A stretch of DNA of 43,416 nt, from positions 1-43,416 of the forward strand of contig NZ_JAODNM010000042.1 of assembly GCF_025464955.1 (NCBI RefSeq). The letters are read 5' to 3'. Every line of letters starts with the position of its first letter. Within the stretch, counting starts at the first letter, position 1. Positions 1 through 11,205 of the stretch are shown in pieces. The notes under the pieces are model-generated. The model was not told the origin of the DNA. It searched no databases and worked only from the letters and a program-made list of their open reading frames with translations. The DNA is from Amycolatopsis sp. (lineage in GTDB: Bacteria > Actinomycetota > Actinomycetes > Mycobacteriales > Pseudonocardiaceae). The position numbers and the translations under genes were made by a program.

Positions 1-56
1 CGTATGCGCGGTTGTCCGCCGCGCAGTTCGCCCAAGCCGTCGCCGTGGTGGACTGA
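1..56 (+). CDS. 3' end of an unidentified protein (partial)
   Basis: The frame beginning at base 3 reads YARLSAAQFAQAVAVVD and stops at TGA 54-56. The composition is a normal alanine-rich actinobacterial C-terminus, and a strong hairpin follows 4 bases later, as expected at a gene end. The other two forward frames give arginine/proline-rich peptides typical of shadow frames. Too little is present to name a family. Confidence 0.5.
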   Translation, partial: YARLSAAQFAQAVAVVD

Positions 57-60
57 CTCT

Positions 61-98
61 TGAGCGTTGCGGCCGGTACTAACCGGCCGCAACGCTCA
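61..98. terminator. Perfect 17-bp hairpin between convergent genes
   Basis: Bases 61-77 are the exact reverse complement of 82-98, with a 4-base loop (acta). It lies between the stop of the leading partial gene and the stop of the MaoC-like gene on the other strand, so it can serve as a bidirectional terminator. There is no clear T-tract. The arm GTTGCGGCCGGT and the flanking CTCACGAG relate it to the hairpins at 38537-38583 and 43304-43356. Confidence 0.7.
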
Positions 99-113
99 CG
101 AGCTTTTGGCGGG

Positions 114-599
114 TCAGGGGCGGAGCCGCAGGAGGTTCATCGCTTTGAGGGACAGGACGGTGGCGTCGTCCTGGTTGAGCAGCAGGCAATCGGTGTGCAG
201 GAGTCCTCTGTCCGGTTTGGACTTCGACACGCGGGTCTGCACGGTGGTGACGCGCAGGCGCAGCGAGTCGCCGGGCCGGACAGGGGCGGGCCAGCGGATT
301 TCGTCGATTCCCGGCGAGGCCAGACTGGCCACTTTGGACAGATAGTGGTCGGCGAGCAGGCGCATGAGCAGCCCGCAGGTGTGCCAGCCGCTGGCGATCA
401 GCCCGCCGAACGGGCCGTTCGCGGCGTAGGCGAGGTCGATGTGGATCGGTTGCGGGTCGAACTTGTTCGCGAACTCGAGGATCTCGGCCTCGGTGACGGT
501 GCTGTACCCGTACTCGTAGACCGCGCCGGGTACGTAGTCCTCGAAGTAGCGGTCGTCGATGGGTGCCGCGAAGTCTTCCGCGCTCAGCGTCTCGCTCAT
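114..599 (-). CDS. MaoC-family (hotdog-fold) dehydratase
   Basis: A 161-residue single-hotdog protein, the normal size for a stand-alone MaoC-like enoyl-CoA hydratase or (R)-hydratase. The hydratase motif D-x4-H is seen at D48/H53 (FDPQPIHID), followed by a conserved-looking SGWHTCGLLMRLL helix. The family hydrates trans-2-enoyl thioesters or acts on related acyl-CoAs in the cytoplasm; the substrate cannot be read from sequence. The ATG at 599 is the only good start. It is divergent from the DUF1330-type gene with a 50-bp gap, and CAAAAT placed 7 bases before the ATG suggests a leaderless message. No acyl-CoA gene is adjacent. Confidence 0.85.
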   Translation of the reverse strand: MSETLSAEDFAAPIDDRYFEDYVPGAVYEYGYSTVTEAEILEFANKFDPQPIHIDLAYAANGPFGGLIASGWHTCGLLMRLLADHYLSKVASLASPGIDEIRWPAPVRPGDSLRLRVTTVQTRVSKSKPDRGLLHTDCLLLNQDDATVLSLKAMNLLRLRP

Positions 600-649
600 G
601 TCCGCGATTTTGGCACGCCCGCACGTCGACGTCCGGCAGGATCGACGGT

Positions 650-943
650 ATGACTGCTTACGTGCTCTCCGAGGTCCAATTCCTCGACGAGGAACTGACC
701 GCCCGCTACCGGACCCTCGCGCAGGTCGCGATCGAGTTCCACGGCGGCCGGTATCTGGTTCGCGGTGCGCTGCCCGAGGTCGTCGACGGCGTCTGGGACG
801 CGGGGAAGCGGCTGGTCGTGCTGGAGTTCCCGAGCACCGAACGGGTCCGCGAGTGGTACGACTCGCCCGAGTACGCCGAAGCCCGCGAACTCAGCCGATC
901 CGCCCTCCGGCGACGGCTGCTGTTCGTCGACGGCGTCGAGTGA
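650..943 (+). CDS. DUF1330-type small alpha/beta barrel protein
   Basis: A 97-residue protein starting at ATG 650 (MTAYVLSEVQFLDEE). The features FHGGRYLVRG near residues 30-39, VVLEFPSTERVREWYDSPEY near 56-75 and a closing RLLFVDGV are typical of the DUF1330 family, small ferredoxin-like dimeric proteins related to antibiotic-biosynthesis monooxygenase folds. Biochemical function is unknown for the family. A longer reading from 563 would overlap the start of the divergent MaoC-like gene and gives a serine/arginine-rich N-terminus, so the 650 start is preferred. A perfect palindrome sits right after the stop. Confidence 0.85.
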   Translation: MTAYVLSEVQFLDEELTARYRTLAQVAIEFHGGRYLVRGALPEVVDGVWDAGKRLVVLEFPSTERVREWYDSPEYAEARELSRSALRRRLLFVDGVE

Positions 944-961
944 AGGGTTGCTAGCAACCCT
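944..961. repeat. 18-bp perfect palindrome after the DUF1330-type gene
   Basis: AGGGTTGCT at 944-952 is followed directly by its reverse complement AGCAACCCT at 953-961, with no loop. It begins one base after the stop codon. It could be a weak terminator or a dimeric protein-binding site; a loopless palindrome favours binding or cruciform formation over a typical terminator. Confidence 0.55.
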
Positions 962-1173
962 AGCGACGCTAGAAGGGCTGTGACCGGCGGTTACGGGGGT
1001 TGGTGGTATCCGTGTCGGGGGCCACTCTGACGGTCGCTAGTCTGGGCACTCAAGTTCGTCGGATCCCGGGGGACTTGACACGCTCGGTAGCTTTTTGACC
1101 ATCAACACGAATATTCCTCACTCTTACGGGTGAAGTGTTCGTGCAGGGCATTCTCGTCGCGGGAGGCACTCCG

Positions 1174-1533
1174 GTGCGCAACCCAGTTCGTCTCTTGACG
1201 CGATCCACCATGCGCGCGATCGTGCTCGCGCTGGTCCCGGTGGGCCTGCTGGCCCTGGGTGCCGGCGTGGCGTCGGCGCAGACCACCAGCGCGGTGGTGC
1301 GGACCGCCGAGTCCGACAGCGTCACCTTCGGCCTCTGGGGGCCTGTCGGACTGGCCGCCGTCGTGCTCGGCGTCATCGGAATGGCCGCCGGCGTCGTCCG
1401 CCAGCGCCGCAACGTCCGTGCCGCCTCCACCGCCGACACCGACCAGCCCACTGGCGACGTCACCGCGATGACCGAGACAGTGCTCCCCGAGCCGCCCACA
1501 CGTCCCCAGCTCTCGCCTGTCCCGCGCGCCTAG
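1174..1533 (+). CDS. Small exported/membrane protein, function unknown
   Basis: Read from GTG 1174, which has a strong Shine-Dalgarno GGGAGG at 1161-1166 (7-base spacing), giving 119 residues. An upstream GTG at 1135 would bypass this site. The N-terminus is a signal sequence (basic RNPVRLLTR, hydrophobic AIVLALVPVGLLALGAG) with a likely cleavage after VASA. A second hydrophobic segment (WGPVGLAAVVLGVIGMAAGVV) is followed by RQRR and a Thr/Pro-rich tail. The predicted form is a small protein with an external N-terminal part and a cytoplasmic tail. No family recognised. A strong hairpin follows at 1543. Confidence 0.7.
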   Translation: MRNPVRLLTRSTMRAIVLALVPVGLLALGAGVASAQTTSAVVRTAESDSVTFGLWGPVGLAAVVLGVIGMAAGVVRQRRNVRAASTADTDQPTGDVTAMTETVLPEPPTRPQLSPVPRA

Positions 1534-1542
1534 CCGCCGAGC

Positions 1543-1572
1543 CGGGTGCGTTTAGCCCGCTAAACGCACCCG
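1543..1572 (+). terminator. 13-bp hairpin terminator
   Basis: CGGGTGCGTTTAG (1543-1555) pairs perfectly with 1560-1572 across a CCCG loop and is followed by an A/T-rich stretch (gatttattcc). It lies 9 bases after the stop of the small exported protein and isolates it from fbiC. Confidence 0.75.
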
Positions 1573-1631
1573 AGCCGATTTATTCCCGAGAGTGCGCGTT
1601 GAGCAGGAGTAATCCCTCACAGCGGAACCTC

Positions 1632-1661
1632 TTACCTGGCCCTCCCGACCGGCCGTAGGCT
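1632..1661 (+). promoter_or_regulatory. Candidate promoter for leaderless fbiC
   Basis: TTACCT (1632-1637), an 18-base spacer and TAGGCT (1656-1661) form a weak sigma-A-like promoter. The TANNNT -10 box ends 7 bases before the ATG at 1669, the spacing seen for actinobacterial leaderless transcripts, and no Shine-Dalgarno is visible. Inference only. Confidence 0.4.
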
Positions 1662-1668
1662 CAGCTTC

Positions 1669-4209
<2,541 letters not shown>

Positions 4210-4219
4210 AGTTCGTAGC

Positions 4220-4266
4220 GGTGCGAACCGGGGGATCGTCGGGGTCCTCCGGTTCGCGCCGTTTTT
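4220..4266 (+). terminator. Rho-independent terminator of fbiC
   Basis: A 16-base arm at 4220-4235 pairs with 4245-4260 (two G-U pairs, otherwise perfect) around a 9-base loop, followed by GTTTTT. The GC-rich stem plus T-run is the classic intrinsic terminator form, 10 bases after the fbiC stop. Confidence 0.85.
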
Positions 4267-4392
4267 CGGCGACCAGGTACGAATGCGGTGGGAAAAGCAC
4301 GAATCAGCCGCGAATTCCTGGGTGAAACAACAAATAACGGTTTACCTTTTGCCGTGCTGTGAAGTGTTCTCTTTGGAGTACTTTGCACCGCT

Positions 4393-4968
4393 ATGACGAC
4401 AAATCCCGGCTCCGAAGAGTGGGCGCAGCAGCCCCCGCAGGGCGGCGGGTTCCCGCCGCCGGGTCCGCAGGGCGGCGCGTACCCACCGCCGCCGTACAAC
4501 CAGGCTCCCGCGGGCCCGATCGCTTTGCCGAAGTCCTTGGACATGTCGGTGAAGCTCTGGATCGCGGCCGCCGCGGTTTCGCTCATCCACAGCATCCTGA
4601 CGATCGTGAACACCAACGCGCTGGTGGACGAGTACGCAGCCCGACTCGGTGTCGACACGAGCGCGGCTTCCGCCAACGTGAGCGGGGTCGGCTCGGTGAT
4701 CTTCCAGATCATTCTGATCGGGGTCTGGCTTTTCTTCGTCTTCAAAATGCGCGAAGGTCAGAACTGGGCTCGGATCGTGCTGACGGTCATCGGTGGAATC
4801 ACCGTGCTCCTCGGCGTCATCGCGCTGTTCGCGTTGGGAGTGCTGTTCTCCATTGGCGGGCTCGGAGTGATCGAAGTCCTCTTCTCCCTGGCGAGCCTGG
4901 CCACGGTCGGCGGCGCAATTTTCTTCCAGTTCAAAGCAGACGCGAACCCGTACTTCGTGCGACGCTGA
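4393..4968 (+). CDS. Membrane protein with proline-rich N-terminus, function unknown
   Basis: 191 residues from ATG 4393. Residues 1-45 are Gln/Gly/Pro-rich (for example PQGGGFPPPG and GGAYPPPPYN), a low-complexity cytoplasmic head common in actinobacterial membrane proteins. Four hydrophobic segments follow (about 53-72, 98-115, 127-150 and 155-177), ending in FKADANPYFVRR. The layout resembles DUF4064-like or generic four-helix proteins, but no catalytic motif is visible. The last 38 bases overlap the 3' end of the convergent TDT transporter gene, so the two stops cross. Confidence 0.75.
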   Translation: MTTNPGSEEWAQQPPQGGGFPPPGPQGGAYPPPPYNQAPAGPIALPKSLDMSVKLWIAAAAVSLIHSILTIVNTNALVDEYAARLGVDTSAASANVSGVGSVIFQIILIGVWLFFVFKMREGQNWARIVLTVIGGITVLLGVIALFALGVLFSIGGLGVIEVLFSLASLATVGGAIFFQFKADANPYFVRR

Positions 4969-5980
4969 CCCACAAAGTCACCAGCAGGACGAACAAGGTG
5001 ACGGCAGCGATCGTGAACACCGTGGCGCCGGTGCGAGCGGCAAGTGCGCACGCACCGGTGACACATGTTCCCAGCGGGAACGTGAAAGCCCACCAGGCCA
5101 AGGAGAACGGCGGCCGGGTGCGCAGGGTGACCAGCGCGGCCAGTACCAGCCAGAGCATCGCGAAGCTCCACGTCGGCACGCCGTAGAGCAGTCCGAAAGC
5201 CTTGGCCGCGGTGTCGTAGGGTGCGGGCAGAACGCCCTTCGCGGCGTCGCCGAGCAGGTTCGTCGCGGTCGTCGACTGCCCGAGCGCGCCGAGCACGATC
5301 CACAGCGTCGGCACGCCGGCAGCAGGGCCGACGCCGTGCCGCACCAACTGCGACCAGATCTGCGGCAGCAGCACCAGAGTCGCGAACAGGCTGATGCCGA
5401 ACAGTCCATAACAGACCATCAACATCGTCAGTTTCGCTTGTCCCGCGGGTAGATGGGCGATGAGTGCGGCACCTGTCGACGCCGAGACCATCGGCGGGAC
5501 CACGGGCATCAGCCAGGTCGGCGAAGCGCCGGCGGCCTTGATCCGGCCCGTCATCATCAGGTATGGCACGGCCGCGGTGGTGAGGAGCCCGAGCGCGGTC
5601 CCGATCGTCCACAGTGTCCAGTCGGCGGCGACAGCGGGAGCGAGTCCGATCCAGTCCCGGCCGAGGCCGAGCGTGCCGGCGCCGACGGTCAGCACCGCCA
5701 TCGGCAGCGCACCCCAGAACTGCGCGGTCACCGGGTCGATCGAGTAGCCACGGACGGTCGCGCGGTCGGTCCACCAGCCGCGGGCCAGCCGCACGCACAA
5801 CGTCATCAGCCAGACCGTCGCCAGCAGCCAGACCACGGTCGCGGCGGTCCTCAGCCCGGGGAACTGCAGCGGCAGGGACGCCGCCGCGTTCGCCACGATG
5901 CCGGTACCCATGACCGAGCTGAACCAGTTGGGCGCCGTGGTGAGTTCGAGGCGTGCGGAGCGCGGGGCGGATTTGAGCAT
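4931..5980 (-). CDS. TDT-family transporter (TehA/Mae1/SSU1/SLAC1 type)
   Basis: A 349-residue polytopic membrane protein, mostly hydrophobic, with about ten transmembrane segments. The opening TAPNWFSSVMGTGIVANAA is the TDT family hallmark. TDT proteins move anions: tellurite/dicarboxylate (TehA, Mae1), sulfite (SSU1) or chloride/nitrate (SLAC1). The substrate here is unknown. The start is ATG 5980; reading further upstream in the same frame runs through the LysR gene on the opposite strand and is rejected. The gene is divergent from the LysR regulator with a 70-bp intergenic region, a typical regulator-target pair. Its 3' end overlaps the neighbouring membrane protein gene by 38 bp. Confidence 0.88.
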   Translation of the reverse strand: MLKSAPRSARLELTTAPNWFSSVMGTGIVANAAASLPLQFPGLRTAATVVWLLATVWLMTLCVRLARGWWTDRATVRGYSIDPVTAQFWGALPMAVLTVGAGTLGLGRDWIGLAPAVAADWTLWTIGTALGLLTTAAVPYLMMTGRIKAAGASPTWLMPVVPPMVSASTGAALIAHLPAGQAKLTMLMVCYGLFGISLFATLVLLPQIWSQLVRHGVGPAAGVPTLWIVLGALGQSTTATNLLGDAAKGVLPAPYDTAAKAFGLLYGVPTWSFAMLWLVLAALVTLRTRPPFSLAWWAFTFPLGTCVTGACALAARTGATVFTIAAVTLFVLLVTLWVSVARSTGSRLL

Positions 5981-6036
5981 GTCTTCACTCTTGATGCTTT
6001 CGGCGTCGCCCAGTAGGCGCCGGACACCGATCGACT

Positions 6037-6050
6037 CATAAACTGCGGTT

Positions 6051-6053
<3 letters not shown>
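6037..6053. promoter_or_regulatory. LysR-type operator overlapping the regulator's start
   Basis: CATAA (6037-6041) and TTATG (6049-6053) form an inverted repeat with a 7-base centre, the ATAA-N7-TTAT form of a LysR box. It lies between the divergent TDT and LysR genes and covers the LysR start codon. TAAACT (6039-6044), 6 bases before the ATG at 6051, could be the -10 box of a leaderless lysR transcript, so the regulator bound here would repress itself. Confidence 0.5.
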
Positions 6054-8007
<1,954 letters not shown>

Positions 8008-8008
8008 C

Positions 8009-8389
8009 ATGAGCGAAACCGTCGAGGATGTGGCTGCGCTGATCGCATCGCTGCGGTCGGAGGAGTCGGAGGAGGACGAGGGCGTCCACGCCGAAGCGAT
8101 CGAGTCGCTTTCGGTGTTCCCCGAAGGCGTCCTCGGTCGTGGCGTCGCGTTGGCGTGGGAGGAGCTCGTCGCGATCCCGAAGACCTACGCCGGCGAGGTG
8201 CTGAACGCGATCTGCAACTCCGGATACGACGCGATCAGCGGGTTCAACGACGTCTACGCCGAACTCCTGCCGCAAGCGCAGAGCCTGCTGAAGGCGTTGA
8301 TCGACTTCCACGAGAGTGAAGTGTGGCTCGCGGGCGCCGAGAAGGGCTTGCTGACGACGGTTCGGGACACCTTCTTCGACTCGCTGTGA
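8009..8389 (+). CDS. Hypothetical protein in the trpS-yihY cluster
   Basis: 126 residues starting at ATG 8009, one base after the trpS stop. The protein is acidic and looks soluble, with no signal peptide or transmembrane segment. The N-terminal third is rich in Glu (RSEESEEDEG) and the rest appears helical (AWEELVAIPKTYAGEVLNAI, ELLPQAQSLLKALIDFHESE). I do not recognise the family and no catalytic motif is evident. Tight spacing implies translational coupling to trpS. Confidence 0.7.
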   Translation: MSETVEDVAALIASLRSEESEEDEGVHAEAIESLSVFPEGVLGRGVALAWEELVAIPKTYAGEVLNAICNSGYDAISGFNDVYAELLPQAQSLLKALIDFHESEVWLAGAEKGLLTTVRDTFFDSL

Positions 8390-8436
8390 GCGAGGCTCGC
8401 GCTGCGGAGTCGGCCGAAGCTGGTTAACGTTTCCAG

Positions 8437-9459
8437 GTGGCGAAGGACGAAAAGAAGGCCCCTGAGCAAGAGAAACTGCTGCCGCGGCTGCGACGGAAGT
8501 ATGCCTGGGTCGATCATGTGATCCGGGCGAACGAAGCCTTCACCGAGCGCTACGGCAACCACTACGCTGCCGCGATCACCTACTTCAGCGTTCTTTCGCT
8601 GTTCCCGCTGCTGATGGTGGGCTTTTCGATCGCCGGAATCATCCTGCACGGTAATCAGGCCGTGCTGGATCAGATCCAGCACGGCATCACCAAGTCCGCG
8701 CCGGCGGGGCTCGGCGACTTCCTGAACCAGATCGTCAAGGCGGCGCTGAGTGCGGGCGCGGGCACCGGGATCGTCGGCCTGGTGATCGGGCTGTACTCGG
8801 GGATCGGCTGGATGACCAACCTCCGCGACGCGCTCACCGCGCAATGGGGTCAGGAGAAGAAGCCGCAGCCGCTGGTTTCGGGGACGCTCAAGGACTTGCT
8901 GCGGCTCGTCGGGCTGGGGCTCGCGCTCGTGGTGTCCTTCGGCCTGACCGCCGCGGGCAGCGGTGTCGGCAAGACGCTGCTGCATCTTGTGGGGCTGGAC
9001 AATCAGGGCTGGGCGGTTTTCCTGCTCCGGCTGGCGACCATCGTGCTCGGCTTGCTGGCGAACACTCTGGTGTTCCTGTGGGTGATCGCGAGGCTGCCCC
9101 GCGAGCGCGTCAACGCCCGCAGTGCCGTCAAGGGCGCGATCATGGCGGCGATCGGGTTCGAGATCCTCAAGCAGATCACCACGATCTACCTGGGATTCAC
9201 GGCCGGATCGCAGAGCACGGTCTTGTTCGGGCCGATCCTTGGGCTGCTGTTCTTCTCGAACCTGGTCTCGCGGTTCCTGCTGTTCGTCACCGCGTGGACG
9301 GCGACCGCGAAAGAGAACATGGTGGCCGTCGTGGAACCCCCGGCGCCGGTGGTGATCCAGCCACGGATCACCGTGAACCGCGGCCCGGGGCTGGGCCTCA
9401 CCGCGGGTGCCTTCGGTGCCGGTGCCCTGCTGGCGTTGCTGGGCCGTCGTCGTCCGTAG
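8437..9459 (+). CDS. YihY/BrkB-family inner-membrane protein
   Basis: 340 residues from GTG 8437. A charged N-terminus (KDEKKAPEQEKLLPRLRRKY) leads into the family core: HYAAAITYFSVLSLFPLLMVG, about six transmembrane helices, and GFEILKQITTIYLGFTAGSQ, followed by LFSNLVSR-type segments. The family was once annotated as ribonuclease BN or virulence factor BrkB, but its function is unsettled and it looks like a channel or transporter. TAACGT (8425-8430) sits 6 bases before the GTG with no Shine-Dalgarno, suggesting a leaderless message in addition to read-through from trpS. The C-terminus ends in a Gly/Ala-rich helix and RRRP. Confidence 0.93.
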   Translation: MAKDEKKAPEQEKLLPRLRRKYAWVDHVIRANEAFTERYGNHYAAAITYFSVLSLFPLLMVGFSIAGIILHGNQAVLDQIQHGITKSAPAGLGDFLNQIVKAALSAGAGTGIVGLVIGLYSGIGWMTNLRDALTAQWGQEKKPQPLVSGTLKDLLRLVGLGLALVVSFGLTAAGSGVGKTLLHLVGLDNQGWAVFLLRLATIVLGLLANTLVFLWVIARLPRERVNARSAVKGAIMAAIGFEILKQITTIYLGFTAGSQSTVLFGPILGLLFFSNLVSRFLLFVTAWTATAKENMVAVVEPPAPVVIQPRITVNRGPGLGLTAGAFGAGALLALLGRRRP

Positions 9460-9461
9460 CT

Positions 9462-9481
9462 GTTGCCGGACTTTTGGCAAC
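9462..9481. terminator. Short hairpin between convergent genes
   Basis: GTTGCC (9462-9467) pairs with GGCAAC (9476-9481) around a loop containing TTTT. It lies in the 23-bp gap between the converging YihY and carboxypeptidase genes. The stem is short, so termination strength is uncertain. Confidence 0.45.
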
Positions 9482-9482
9482 G

Positions 9483-10766
9483 TCACTCGGCGGGTGAGTC
9501 GGCCTGCTTGCGGCGGCGGGTGTAGAGGAAGCCGCCGAGGATCAGCAGCGCGACGGCGAGGGTGATGATCCAGCCGGTGGTGCCGAACGCGCCTTCATCG
9601 GAGATATTCGCCGCGGCCGCCTGCGCGCTGTGGGACACCTCGGCGTTGACCTCGGGGGCCTGAGTCGGCGTGGGTGTCGTCAACGGCGTGTAGCTGATCA
9701 GACCGACTGCGGGTGCGTTCGCGGCTTCAAGCGCGAAGCCGTAGTCGAGCAGTTTCGACGCCTGGTCGACCATCAGCGTCGGACGTTGCTCCCCGCGCAT
9801 CGTCACGAGGGCGAGCCGCTTGCCGTTGCGCGCGGCCGAGCCGACGTAGGTGTGGCGGGCGTCGTTGGTGAAACCGGTCTTGCCGCCGAGGAAGCCGGGG
9901 TAGACGCCGAGCAGCTTGTTGTCGTTGAGCACCGGGATCGCCGGTTTGCCGTCCGTCGCCGGGATTTCGTAGTGCTTGGTGCCGACCGCGTTCGCGAACT
10001 CCGGCTGCTTCATCGCGTAGTGGAAGATCAGGCTGAGGTCGTACGCCGACGTCGACATGCCCGGCCCGTCGAGCCCGGACGGGGTGGCCGCCCGCGTGTC
10101 CGTCGCGCCGATCCGCGTGGCCATCGCGTTCATCTTCCCGACCGCGACGTCGACGCCGCCCAACGTGGTCGCGAACGCGTGCGCCACGTCGTTGCCCGAG
10201 TGCATCAGCAGCCCGTGGATCAGCTGGTCGACGGTGTAGTGCGCGCCCGCGGCGATGCCGACACAGGTGCACTCCTGGCCGGCGTCCTCCTGGGTCGGGA
10301 CGATGACCTGGTCCGGCTTGAGGTCGGTGACCACGACGAGCGCGAGCAACGTCTTGATCAGCGACGCGGGCCGCTCACGGGCGTGCGGGTTCTTCGCGGC
10401 GAGCACGGCTCCGGTGTCCAGGTCCTGGAGCATCCACGACGCCGCCGTGATCCCGGCGGGCAGCGGGGGAGCGCCGGCCGGGAGCACGTCGCCGCACTCG
10501 GCCATGCGGACCCCGCCGACTGGGACGGCCGGGACCGGCATCGCCGCGGGGGCGACCTGTCCGGGTACCGGCTTCTCCGAGGTGTCCACCGGCGGCGGCG
10601 GGGCGTCGCGGTTCACGCACGAGGCAGGCGGCGGCGCGGCGGGGGTCGTCGCGGGGTCGTTTTCGGCCGCGGCAGCCGAGAACCCCGTCGTGCCGGTCAT
10701 CACGAGGAAACCGGACAACACGGCAAGAATCAGAACCTTGAGCGACCGAGTATGAACGCTGTGCAC
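9483..10766 (-). CDS. D-alanyl-D-alanine carboxypeptidase (S11, low-molecular-weight PBP)
   Basis: 427 residues. An N-terminal signal sequence (SLKVLILAVLSGFLVMTG) is followed by a Pro-rich linker and an S11 domain with all three penicillin-binding motifs: S135-L-I-K138, S190-G-N192 and K296-T-G298. The C-terminus has an anchoring helix (GWIITLAVALLILGGFLY) before RRRKQ. It trims pentapeptide side chains of peptidoglycan outside the cell. The start is GTG 10766; TACCCT (10778-10773, minus strand) lies 6 bases upstream without a Shine-Dalgarno, which fits leaderless expression. It is divergent from an SCO4848-like membrane gene, an arrangement I recall as conserved in Streptomyces. Confidence 0.93.
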   Translation of the reverse strand: MHSVHTRSLKVLILAVLSGFLVMTGTTGFSAAAAENDPATTPAAPPPASCVNRDAPPPPVDTSEKPVPGQVAPAAMPVPAVPVGGVRMAECGDVLPAGAPPLPAGITAASWMLQDLDTGAVLAAKNPHARERPASLIKTLLALVVVTDLKPDQVIVPTQEDAGQECTCVGIAAGAHYTVDQLIHGLLMHSGNDVAHAFATTLGGVDVAVGKMNAMATRIGATDTRAATPSGLDGPGMSTSAYDLSLIFHYAMKQPEFANAVGTKHYEIPATDGKPAIPVLNDNKLLGVYPGFLGGKTGFTNDARHTYVGSAARNGKRLALVTMRGEQRPTLMVDQASKLLDYGFALEAANAPAVGLISYTPLTTPTPTQAPEVNAEVSHSAQAAAANISDEGAFGTTGWIITLAVALLILGGFLYTRRRKQADSPAE

Positions 10767-10844
10767 TCGAGGAGGGTAACCGCGCCGCGTCCCGGCTTCG
10801 CCCCCGGTGCGCTGCTGCCCAGGTCACAGCTGTTTACTCGGGGT

Positions 10845-11105
10845 ATGCGGATTACTCGGCGTACCTCACTGTTCTTCCTCGCGTTCGGGGTCTGGTCCTG
10901 GATCATCTGGATCACCTTCGCCAAGAACCTGTGGGCCAGCGACCAGTCGTGGGCGGCGGACGGCTCGCCGACGGCGTACTTCTTCGTGCACGCGGTGCTG
11001 ACCGTGGTGTCGTTCGTGCTTGGCACGATCATCGGCGTCATCGGCTGGCGCGCCCTCCAGGCGACCAAGACGAAACAGGAGCCCGTCGACACCCACGCCG
11101 GCTGA
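10845..11105 (+). CDS. SCO4848-like small membrane protein
   Basis: 86 residues from ATG 10845 with two transmembrane segments (about 8-27, SLFFLAFGVWSWIIWITF, and 46-70, containing VLTVVSFVLGTIIGVIGWRAL) and a short charged tail. Size, topology and position next to a D-Ala-D-Ala carboxypeptidase and a YihY gene match the SCO4848 family of actinobacterial membrane proteins; this is from memory, not a search. Function is unknown, and cell-envelope context is the only clue. TTTACT (10833-10838) lies 6 bases before the ATG, so the message may be leaderless. Confidence 0.75.
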   Translation: MRITRRTSLFFLAFGVWSWIIWITFAKNLWASDQSWAADGSPTAYFFVHAVLTVVSFVLGTIIGVIGWRALQATKTKQEPVDTHAG

Positions 11106-11205
11106 ACCGGACGATTACCCCAAATGGTGGACAGCGCAGGCGGGGTCGAGTGCCTAACGTTCTCCTTTCAGGGCCGCTACCCCTGGCCCGTTCTCTGGAG
11201 GTGGA

